Source: Chromera velia
Lineage: Eukaryota; Sar; Chromeraceae
NCBI GenBank assembly: GCA_018398765.1
Contig: JAHBMJ010004628.1
Span: forward strand, 45,001 to 67,500
Length of the DNA: 22,500 nt
Reading direction: 5' to 3'
Both the position numbers and the translations under genes were made by a program. Positions 9,049 to 17,964 of this stretch are shown piece after piece; the stretch's first letter is position 1, and the number at the start of each line of letters is the position of its first letter. Under the pieces are notes generated by a model. The model was not told the DNA's origin, made no database searches, and saw only the letters and a list, made by a program, of their open reading frames with translations.

Positions 9049-9955
9049 CTCTCTGTCTGTCTGTCTGTCTGTCCATCTGTCTGTCTGCCTGTCTGTCTGT
9101 CTGTCTGTCTGTTCGTCTCTCTGTCTGTCTGTGAAGGAAAGACGATATAGTCTGTCTGTCTGTCTGCAGATCGAGAAGGTGAATCTCCCCGTGGTGGTCG
9201 TCAACCACATCGTGTTTGCGAACTTCGAGAGTGTCGATGGTTTCATCACCGACATCCTCCAGCCAATCGCACCCAAACTCCCGGCATCTGACCTCATGCT
9301 CTTCAAAGAAGGTTTGTTCGTTCATTTACTTTCATACAAATGCATGCGGCATCTGACCCAATGCTCTTCAAAGAAGGTTCGTTCGTTCGTTCGTTGGTTG
9401 ACACACAGGCCTTGGGCAGGCAACACTTTGTTGAAAGCGGAAAAAAGTGTCACGCTTTCTCTTTGGATCTCATGTGTCTATTGGCTCCATTGGTCCATTT
9501 TGATGTGTATATGGAGATGCCCCTTTATTCTTTCATTTTTCTCCTTTTCTGCCATGCCATGTGCTATCTACTCATATCTGCATCTATTTAGGCTCTTATT
9601 TGTTCGTCTCAAAAAGCCCATACTTCATGAGTTGATCTTCCCCCATCCAATGTCCTATGATTAACTGATAAATCTATTTCTGCATGCAGGGGTGGCGATC
9701 CAGCAGAGAGGGGAGAGTCAGTACTTCCCCCTCCCTGCGGACACATGCAACACCGGGCACGGACGCACGCAGCCGCTGCCAAAGAAAACCCTTGCCGGGG
9801 TCCGGGTGGTCCCCCCCGCCCCTCCCCGTGTGTCGATTCCGGTGTTGGACACTTACGGGAAACTGCAGTTTGTTGACCTGGAAGTCGATGACGTCGCCCG
9901 GGTGCTTCAACAGACAAACGCAGTTAGAAGCACCACCACGTTGAATATCGGATAG
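7166..9955 (+). CDS. Multi-domain glutaredoxin-like protein: three Grx domains plus a degenerate fourth, four exons
   Basis: Exons 7166-7270, 7755-8669, 9170-9311 and 9690-9955 join in frame (phases 0, 0, 1), giving 475 residues ending in TAG. Acceptors are TTGCAG, CTGCAG and TGCATGCAG. Each domain starts with a β-strand and a GC motif and ends at a Pro-containing strand, as in the thioredoxin fold. Domain 1 (about 6-83) has monothiol CQRS at 14-17 and Pro62. Domain 2 (about 132-205) has dithiol CQRC at 141-144 and Pro189. Domain 3 (about 290-370) has CGRC at 299-302 and Pro347. Domain 4 (about 381-465) keeps the LMLFKEG strand and Pro438 but has VAIQQ where the cysteines should be. Linker 1 is Gly-rich; linker 2 (218-287) has ten Cys among many Pro. 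There is no signal peptide, and the protein starts directly with the first strand, so a cytosolic or nuclear location is inferred. Likely role: thiol-disulfide exchange or glutathione/metal binding; the substrate is unknown. The start codon abuts a GAAA repeat. Confidence 0.8.
9001..9168 (+). repeat. (TGTC)n microsatellite in intron 2 of the multi-glutaredoxin gene
   Basis: About 130 bases of nearly pure TGTC/CTGT units with scattered substitutions, a 30-base interruption, then four more units ending in the acceptor CTGCAG at 9164-9169. The pyrimidine-rich repeat itself forms the 3' splice-site tract of the intron (8670-9169). Confidence 0.9.
9282..9391 (+). repeat. 65-bp-period duplication of the end of exon 3 and its splice donor
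   Basis: The segment starting at 9282 (CGGCATCTGACC…CTTCAAAGAAGGTT) recurs 65 bases later from 9347, with a few substitutions. It covers the last about 30 coding bases and the 5' splice site (9312). The second copy contains an equivalent potential donor at 9377. Its use would add 65 bases and shift the frame. Confidence 0.75.
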
Positions 9956-10553
9956 GGGCTAGGGGGGTGTTGGGTTGACTTTCAAAAGGACTTAGAGAGA
10001 GGGAGGGAAGGGGGGGGTCCTGGGTTCCGACTTCCTTTCGTATTCTTCAGACAGACAGACAGACAGACAGACAGGCAGACGACTCTTTTCTCATCTCACC
10101 TTTCTGGCTCTATCTGTTCGTCTGCTTTCACTGATGTCTGTTTGTCTTTGTTCTTGTCTAATACTGTTCTTCCTGCTGACCTCTATTTCGTCTAGCTCCT
10201 GTTGGGCAGGAGACATCGACAGGACCAAACGAAGAAAGAAGGGGGGAGAGAGACAGAGAGAGATCGGGGTTTGGTTGGGGAAATCCGTAAAAAATAGAGA
10301 AGACAAGAGAAGAGAAGAGAAGAGAAGGGAAGGGAAGGCTGTTGGGTCGACTTTCCAATCGTGAGGGTGGGAGGAGAATTGCAGATCGAGAGGGTGGGGG
10401 GGTGGGGAGGGAGGAGAAAGCTGTTGCAGAAGTCAGTCAATTGTACAAACCAACGAAGTCAGGTGGGCAGGGGGAACGAGTGGCAATCGCAGATGGCAGC
10501 GAAGACAGACATGTGAATTAGAAAACAAGGAATTTTCATTCCTCCCTGCGCAG
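9956..10553. other. Downstream of the multi-glutaredoxin gene: simple repeats, no gene seen
   Basis: Contains (CAGA)n at about 10049-10080, purine-rich stretches and an AGAGA-type repeat at about 10297-10340. Probably 3' UTR or intergenic DNA. Confidence 0.45.
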
Positions 10554-10635
10554 GTTTGGAGGGGAGGTCATGGATGCATTGTTCCATCTCATTCATTTAT
10601 GGGCAGCGGCTGAGGGTGCCAGAGGGGAAGCATAG
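10554..10635 (+). CDS. Candidate orphan terminal exon
   Basis: A strong acceptor (TTTTCATTCCTCCCTGCGCAG, ending at 10553) is followed by a frame open from 10555 for 26 codons to TAG at 10633, reading FGGEVMDALFHLIHLWAAAE and onwards. An AATAAA lies 24 bases after the stop. No upstream exon that would join it was found. The multi-glutaredoxin frame already stops at 9955. It could be an alternative last exon, an exon of an unseen gene, or chance. Confidence 0.22.
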
Positions 10636-10658
10636 AGGAATCCCAACATGCCATTAAT

Positions 10659-10664
10659 AATAAA
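10659..10664 (+). terminator. Possible polyadenylation signal AATAAA
   Basis: AATAAA followed by a GT/T-rich stretch (GTCTTGTCTGCTGTTTGTC). It could end the multi-glutaredoxin transcript with a 3' UTR of about 700 bases. Protist poly(A) signals vary, so this is weak. Confidence 0.25.
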
Positions 10665-12408
10665 GTCTTGTCTGCTGTTTGTCTGCATGCCTCTGTTTCA
10701 CTTTTGATTCTGTCTTGTGTGATTGTAGACACTCATCTTCGGTCCTCCTTACAGGTAGGCAGGATGGAAAAACTTTCGCAACGACCTTACCGAAGGTCCT
10801 ATAATTCGCTCTCAGCCTTTTACCTTTTAGGCAGACATGACAGACGGGGAGGCAGACAGACACCTACAAAAAGAAAGAAAGGACGGGGGTAATTGACTCA
10901 TGCAGCCCCTCCTAGATGTTCTTTGACGACGGGATCTTTCTGTTTCTAAAAGTCGCCTTGTGTCTCGACATATCTATCCCTCTCTCCCTCTCTCTCTCTC
11001 AATGTCAAAGGACCCTCTTCGGTCAATTGACCAGATTTTAACAAATTTTCATATGGACGAACATTGCTCCAAGCAAAACAAATCGGAAATATTCACGCCG
11101 GCACTGACACAGACACAGAAGAGCCTCACACAAATACCGAGAAAGGGGGCAAAATTGCAGTTTGAAGAGCTGCAGGGAAAGTCTGAGGTCCACCCAAAAC
11201 CTCTTTCGGATTGGTTGCCCAGAGCACTCCAGAGAGAGAAGAAAAGACGATGGAGGTGGAGTGGAGACCGCATACAGAAAAAGCCAGAAATCCGAGCACA
11301 GAAAACAGCAGGGACAAATGAATGGACACGTGGACGGACGTACCGTGACGGATAAATTTGAATGCAAAGGCAGTAAATGAGAGAAACAAAACATCTCATC
11401 TTGTCACTACGCGAAAAGTACTACAAAAAGTAATTGGCCGTCCATCATAAAGTCCCGAATCCTTGTTCACAATGACTTGTCTAGCAGCGACTCTCGTTTG
11501 TTAAACTGCTTTTGCTTCTTGAAGCCTTCCTTTCTAGCTTCTTTTATACGGCTTAAATCGGCTTAAGTATACAATGAATACTCCTGTACAGGAACCTAAA
11601 AATTTAGGTAGGAAACTAAAGCCATTACTACGGGTTCAATAGAAAAAGAATTCAAGCACTAGTTCAAGCAAGAATTTAACCAAATTTTGATAGGAATTTA
11701 AAGGAATTTAGAGAAGAATCTAAAAGAATTTAGCGGCTAAATTCCGAAAACTTTGGACTCGGACTCGGAAGTCATTTTTTTGTATTAAAAGCGTAATTAG
11801 TTGAAACTTAATATTACTAATGCTAGTATACTAATGATTATATAGCTTTAACTAGCTTAAATATATATTTATAAACACAATAAAAATCAAGTCTTCAAGC
11901 ATCATAGTTTGTGAGAAATTCATCCGCAAAAACTGTTTAAAAAAAAAAGTTAAAAAAATTTTCCATGTAAATTCTTATCAAAATTCTTGACAGTCTAGAC
12001 CCTTAGCTAAGTTTTTGTAAGGTGGATTTTAAGTCAAATTTAAGTTTTACATAAATTTTTGCACATACTAGTGCACATATATGAATTCTAATAAAATTTT
12101 AGGTGCTGATCTGTCATACTTTGACTTCGTGTCAGAGCTAGAGGAACAGACTTAGTCAGAACTACACTGTTACTAGTTAAAGGTCAGTAGAGATAGCAAG
12201 TTTTAAGTTAGAAGGTCTCAAGGGTTTCTTAAGAGTTCAATACAGATTTGCTGAAAGGTTCGATTCATGAATTCATAAATCATCATGACTGTCAGTGTCG
12301 GGCGTTCAACTTTTACATCTTGATGAAGTCCTAACAACTATAGATCTAGATACCGATATACATAATTGAATACACAATCATTCCAGGTCCCTGTGTCTTG
12401 CCAAAACA
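10665..12408. other. Intergenic: mixed, then AT-rich; no supported gene
   Basis: The open frame at 10960-11355 (131 codons) starts in a TC-rich run and has no recognisable motif, so it is not called. From about 11400 the DNA is strongly AT-rich, with many GAATTTA-like units around 11660-11750. This looks like old repeat or non-coding DNA. Confidence 0.4.
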
Positions 12409-12718
12409 CTGAACGTAGTAGCATACACAGAGGTCACTGTATCGTTTATATGCCGAAAAATCTGTTTTAGCATGATGTAGACTCACAGTCAGTAAACCGA
12501 TGCATAATTTATGTACTTTGACATTCCTTTACTTGTATTGCATTGCTTTATATAGAAAAAGATACAAATCGACGCATGCTAAATTCATTATTAAATTAAT
12601 TGCCGCAATTGCAAAGCAACCATGCGCACGTTCTGCATGCGCCCGTCACAATGGCCTGTCACTGTTCTTCATTCTTCATACGTACCGCATACATGTACTG
12701 CCAGGGCTTCGACATACA
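12409..12718 (+). repeat. Dispersed direct repeat, copy 1
   Basis: This matches 15024-15326 over its whole length. The first about 140 bases (from GGTCACTGTATC near 12432 to GATACAAATCG) show about eight differences, all transitions. The remainder has small indels but keeps blocks such as ATTGCAAAGCAACCATGC and the final GGGCTTCGAC. No coding frame is conserved between copies. Probably a non-coding transposon or SINE-like family. Confidence 0.8.
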
Positions 12719-13371
12719 TTCCTTTCTTTTTTGCGGAGCGAGCCAATTTCAACATGCAATAGAAGAAAACCAAAAGGAAGAAATTTGATTCAAATCACTG
12801 TTACAAAGGATGTGCAAAGAGTGCCTTTTGAGAGCAAGAATGAAAGATTGAGTCACTATGGTGATGGACACGTACTTCACAATCGACGTCTGGGTGTGTG
12901 TGGTGACATGTTTTCGTCTTTTCCGCTTTCTTCTTTCGGCACTGCCCCCCCTCTGATTTCCTTTGCCCTGACTGAGGTCGACTCACGCCATTGCCTGCAT
13001 TTTTTTCTTTTCTTTAGCTTTTGATGGACTTAAAGAGTACAACATATTTAGAGCCCTCACGTCTGGTCGAAACGAATCAATTCTGCCTGTCTCGAAACGT
13101 GTGTCAACACAATGGCATGATGCGAGGAGACAGAGAGAGACAAACAGAGGGAATCACATGGATCTCACACACACTGTCAGTGAAGAGAGGGAAAGCACAA
13201 CCATAATGCCTTAGGCTAGCTATGTACACATCTGACCGGGCTATCTTTTAGCTACTTCGTCAGATAGGCCGCCCAGCACTCAGGCTGTAAAGGCTATCGA
13301 TCCATCGACTGCACCTTTGCAACGTACTCGGTCATTTCTTCTCTCTCTCCCTCTGTATGCTCTCTACGGTC
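12719..13371. other. Intergenic, no supported gene
   Basis: A pyrimidine tract ending in TTTCTTTAG at 13018 resembles a splice acceptor and is followed by an open frame (13024-13206), but that frame has no recognisable motif and no upstream partner exon. A short GCACTCAGGCT block (about 13275-13286) is shared with about 15710-15720, suggesting the repeat pair once extended further. Confidence 0.35.
13364..13371. repeat. Left 8-bp target-site duplication of the hAT-like element
   Basis: CTACGGTC immediately precedes CAGGGTTG. The right flank is TTACGGTC (14189-14196), 7 of 8 identical with a C/T difference. Eight bases is the characteristic hAT duplication length. Confidence 0.75.
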
Positions 13372-14188
13372 CAGGGTTGCCAATTTTTCTGATGGTAAAG
13401 CAAGCTGATTACCGGTTAAGCGGTAATTACCGGTAGAGTGGCCGGCCACCGGTAAAAAGTTTGGTAAAGGCTGTAGAGATAAAGTATAATTCAAAACCAT
13501 AGTTTAAAAAATTTATTCATGATAATAAGCATTTTTTAAAGCATTTTGAGTTATTTATTCGTTCATTTATATGGTCTAACTAAGCATATTATAAATTAAG
13601 TTATCTATGGTTTAAGTGAAACACTAAAGGGCAGCTATGCTGTTTTAAATGATAAAACTAAAAAGACGGATTGCCATTGGCCTCAGTAGCACCTCAGTAG
13701 TATGTTAACGACCAAAAACGGTACACAATCGGCATAACTCGCCTCCACTAACACTCTTGTGGGCCGCCACGCTATATTTATAGGAACCATGCAAGTGTGA
13801 TGCAACAAATCTGATAATCTTGAAGGTGAGCACGTCCTCTCAAAAGAGGTTTTCACGTCTTAAGGCCAGGCCACCTGCTAGCTGCCTCTTTACCTCCGCA
13901 ATGACTACTGCTTCTGCGCGGTTCATAGACCTCTAAACCAGGTAGACAAGCGCAAACAAACAACATATTTTTAAAAGAATCTTAATTTGATTCCTAAAAG
14001 TGCCAAAAACGTTGAAAGAAGTCTTTAAAACTAAAGAATAGGAGTTACGTCGCAGGCGAAATTTTTTTTTTGAAGCTTCATTTTCTCCTCATTTTTTTCT
14101 GGTAAAACTTAGGTAAACGGAGTCCATTACCGGTAATCCGGTAATTACCAGTAGAGAGGGGTCGTTACCGGATGAAAAAACAACCCTG
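13372..14188. mobile_element. hAT-like nonautonomous DNA transposon (817 bp)
   Basis: The left end reads CAGGGTTGCC and the right end, read inward on the minus strand, also begins CAGGGTTG, followed in both by a T-rich stretch and then GGTAA. CAGGG-type ends plus an 8-bp duplication are typical of hAT elements. Subterminal regions at both ends hold repeated ACCGGTAA/TTACCGGT motifs (about 13410-13460 and 14100-14170), as expected for transposase-binding repeats. The interior is AT-rich with no transposase-like frame, so the copy would need a transposase supplied elsewhere. Confidence 0.78.
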
Positions 14189-14196
14189 TTACGGTC
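14189..14196. repeat. Right 8-bp target-site duplication of the hAT-like element
   Basis: TTACGGTC directly follows CAACCCTG; partner of 13364-13371. Confidence 0.75.
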
Positions 14197-15023
14197 CAAT
14201 CATTCATTTATGGCCACTGCCAGCCACTCTGTCTGCCCCTGTTTGCGGTTCTTCCTCCCTCTTGTCGGAAGGGAGTTCCGTTGCTCCTTCTTCCCTCAGA
14301 TGGGTCCCTTCCGCTCGGTGGGCTCTCCCAACTCCTGAGTCTGTGCATGCATGCAGTCACTCAATTCTTATACACAAACGCGGGCTTTGGACCACGATGC
14401 AAGTCCGACTTGACGTCTGCTTGTTGTTCTGGTTGTAACGTCTTTTAGCATCTTGAGGCACTAGGTTGCACTCGGTGTAGATGAGCTTGGATCTGGACGT
14501 AAGTTCTTGTAGATAATTCCCTTAACTCTACAGAAGGGACCCAAACACGCACACGCAGTATCGGTAGTCGGTACACATAATATTGAGATGTACTGCTAGA
14601 GGTCGAATTGCAAGTTCCGTCACCATTGACCTCCTCTCTCTGCGAGAAGCTGTGCTTGCTTGTTTGTCTCCTCCTCTATTTCCAGGACTGCTGCTTGGCT
14701 CCCGAAAGGCAAGACAAGAGGATGAAACCAAGTCTTAGAGACCAAAGGAGACTTCATACCAATACGTTAAGCTTCATACCTCATTCCTTTCTTCTTTGAG
14801 GCATGGCTTTCAAAACCGATGGAAGACAAAAGACCGAGGACTGGCTTGAGGACTGGCTACTGCTTTTTGATCGCCATCCGCAAGGACGGACGACCCCACT
14901 GCCAAGTCACCACCTGATGAAGTCTAAAGGACTAACTTAGCAATACAGAATCTACAAACAGACTGAAACTCTATAGATCGATGGACAAGAGAAGTTAGAT
15001 CCCTGCGCTATATACTCTAGGCG
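14197..15023. other. Intergenic, no supported gene
   Basis: An open frame at about 14172-14438 runs across the hAT-like element's edge and has no recognisable family. Nothing else is exon-like. Confidence 0.4.
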
Positions 15024-15326
15024 CTGAACGCAGTTGCATATACATAGGTCACTGTATCATTCACATGCCGAGAAATCTGTTTTAGCATGATGTAGACTCA
15101 CAGTCAGTAAACCGATGCATAATTCATGTACTTTGACATTCCTTTACTTGTATTGTATTGCTTTATGTAGAAGAAGATACAAATCGTATGCCAAATTAAT
15201 TGTTGAATTAATTGCCGTAATTGCAAAGCAACCATGCATATGCACGCTCTGCACGTGCCCGTCACAATAGCCTGTCACCGTTCTTCATTCTTTATGCACG
15301 CCGCATACATGCAGGGCTTCGACACA
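15024..15326 (+). repeat. Dispersed direct repeat, copy 2
   Basis: Same orientation as 12409-12718, about 2.6 kb away. The copies flank the hAT-like element but are not LTRs in any obvious way: there is no gag/pol, primer-binding site or polypurine tract between them. Confidence 0.8.
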
Positions 15327-16619
15327 TCTCGATTTCAATCATTTGCTTTCCATTTTATGATTTTGCTTTTCCATTCAGAATGTCCGATGGAGCGTGCATC
15401 CGATTTATCGTACATGTAGCCCGGTATAACGTCTGCCTGGTAGACTGGATTCGAATAGTGACATTCAATAGTCGGTTGTAACTGCAACTTTCGCAACACG
15501 AATAATCGGCTATTGTTTTTCCACACCTGAATAATGCACCGATCCGAATATTTGGTTATAATACCGCAGTTGAACGTACTATCTAGATATACCCTACAAC
15601 TTAATCTCTGGGAGACTAAGTACAATATGTAAAGCTCAACAGAATACGTTCCCCTTACATAAGACCATATTCCACGACAGTATCAACATAACACGTCAAC
15701 ATAACAGCCCCGCACTCAGGCTATAAGACAAAATGGCGACAGTGCTCTAGGGCACCACTAATCACTAATCACTTTAAAAAAAAACTAGAAAAAAAAGACC
15801 TCCCCAACTTTTTAAAAAAAATCAAAAGACTGACAAAAGTTAGGTACATGCACATGCATATACACATGCATCCAATTTAGAGAAAAGCAAGCTTAAGAAC
15901 GTTCTAAATGCGAAATTAATTGACGTTTTAAATGACGTTCTTACTTTTGGGAGCACTTGAAATAAAATAATAATAATAATAATAATAATAAAGAATTAAA
16001 AAATTGATATGTCCTTCAAATTCCTTGAGTGTTTGCTGTCCCCCCTGGCCCAGAAATTGTAATATGGCAGAAAATTTGAGTGATAATTTATTTCATCATT
16101 GGATATTTGTCTGTAGTCATTGGCAAACTCTTAGAGAATCATTGTGTGGAGTCGTTGAAAGAATCTTAGCAGACTCAGCTTCGTTGACGTGAACCAAACC
16201 ACGCCTTTCTCATCCATCTCTGTTTGACCCGTCGTAATGCAGTAAGGGTTGCACCCTCCCTTCTTCCGCCAATCAAGGAGAACGAGAGTGACAACAGCAA
16301 GAGAATCAAGCAGGTCATATCCAGCTTGGCACTATAGGGTTGACTCCGATTGAGTTCGCCAACATGAGAGAGACCACACCGCCAATGGAAGAAACACCCA
16401 AGTGCCGACTGAATCCAGCCTCCCCCAGCAGACAGACAAGCTTCCCTCCTCAAAACCGCACGGATGGGCTCCTGATCGAGGGATGAGAAGGGAGGGAAGG
16501 CGGTGAGGAGAATTTTCTTGAACAAGAGAACGGAAAGAAGACATTGCACACGAGCAGACAAAAGGCGCAACGCAAAGCAGGGGCAGGGTCTGATCGACAG
16601 GTAGACCGAGAAAAGTAAT
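15327..16619. other. Intergenic, no supported gene; includes (AAT)n
   Basis: AT-rich, with an (AAT)n microsatellite at about 15964-15992. The longest minus-strand frame (16175-16753) is translated largely from low-complexity DNA and lacks family motifs. Confidence 0.4.
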
Positions 16620-17170
16620 AAGGAAGAAACGGAGGTTCTTTCTTGACTTCTTGTACCTACATTTTCTCTTCCTGACCCGATCCTTTTCGTTCTTGTGTCT
16701 TTCGTTGCTTTGTCTTTTCTTTCCCCCTCTTTCGTTCTTCTTTCTTCCTTCACTCCTGTCTTCTTCCCTTTTTTCCGTCCGTCCTCCCTTCTTGTTTTAC
16801 CCGTCTATTTGATTGTTTAGTTCTTTCTTCCTGCATGTCTTCCTTTCGTCATGTTTGTCTTGTTGCCTTGTGAGCCTTTGTCTCTTCCTTGCTTCCTTCC
16901 TTCCGTAATTCCTTTTGCTGTGCATGTTTATTTGAGGCCATCTTTTTTTCTTTTCTTCTCGTCTCTTCTTTCGTTTTCCTCTCACTTTTTCCCCTTAAGG
17001 TTCCGTTTTTTCTCTTGTTCTTTCTTGTTTTGTTTATGCGTTGCATTGCCTTTCCCCTCTTCTCGCTTTCTCCGTTTTTTATTATATTTCGTTCTGACCC
17101 TACTCCCCCCTCTACCTCTTTTTTGAAGTCAGGATGGTTGTTTCTTCGTTGTTTGTTTTGTTGCTCGTTC
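16620..17170. repeat. Pyrimidine-rich strand tract, about 550 bp
   Basis: The plus strand is dominated by C and T (TTCTTTC, CTTCC, TTTTCTC units) without one fixed repeat unit. Long open frames on both strands here come from this bias (Phe/Ser/Leu one way, Lys/Arg/Glu the other). Confidence 0.7.
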
Positions 17171-17838
17171 CCTTCTGACTTTCTTCTGGTCACACATTTG
17201 ACTCAAGTACCGATGTGCCTGTGATACGGACGCTGTCTTTCCTGTCTGTTGAAACTGTCCTTGCTCCTTGTCCGTTTTCAGACAGACAGAGAAACCAAAA
17301 GAAAGATAATTCATTTTTGCCTCTTGATCACACGCGAGTCAGGAAAGAAAGAGGGAACAAACAAAAGAAGGACACAAAAAGGAACAAAAAGGTCCCACAC
17401 TCCGACGATCGACGCTGACACTCCCAACAGTCTGGCAGACATCACTGAAGTCACAGGCTCTTTACAAGACTAGAGAAAAGGTAAAGTAAGTGCACAATTA
17501 ACAGTAAAGACAGACGGATCTGCAGAGGCATGCAGGGGATCACGTCCTCTCGATCGGACTCCAAAGAGAGACAAGGCAGAGAGAGGAGACAGGTGGGCAG
17601 CTAAACAGACCATACCTTCTTTTACAGAAAGCTGAACAGAGAGACTCCGTTCTTCTTTCTGTTTCAGAGAGACGAACAAACAGGCCAACAGACATATCGT
17701 TCCCATGTTGTTTCTTTTCGTTGCGTTTTTCTTCCTTCCATTTGAGTCCCCACACAGAGACAAATACAGACAGACAGAGAGACTGTCTGTCCAACACAGC
17801 GACAGCCACACACACACGTTCACACACACACATTCACA

Positions 17839-17886
<48 letters not shown>

Positions 17887-17964
17887 CAGAGACAGAGACA
17901 GAGACAGAGACACACACAGAGGGACTGAGGGAGAGTAAGAGGGAGACAGAGAAGAGAAGTGAAC
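17171..17964. repeat. Intergenic with compound (CA)n-(GA)n-(ACAGAG)n microsatellite
   Basis: CA units from about 17806, GA from about 17858 and ACAGAG units about 17885-17910. The array lies just downstream of the stop of the minus-strand membrane-protein gene. No gene seen. Confidence 0.75.

Noticed and set aside
8926..9325. Minus-strand frames rich in Asp-Arg-Gln-Thr
   Set aside because: Reverse translation of the TGTC microsatellite inside the multi-glutaredoxin intron.
10960..11355. 131-codon plus-strand frame
   Set aside because: It begins in a TC-rich run, and no domain, splice structure or conserved-looking motif was found.
12409..15326. LTR retrotransposon bounded by the direct-repeat pair
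   Set aside because: No gag/pol frames, primer-binding site or TG..CA ends; the interior contains a hAT-like element and unrelated DNA.
16175..16753. 192-codon minus-strand frame with a hydrophobic stretch
   Set aside because: The N-terminal half comes from the pyrimidine-rich tract and the rest shows no recognisable family; likely chance.
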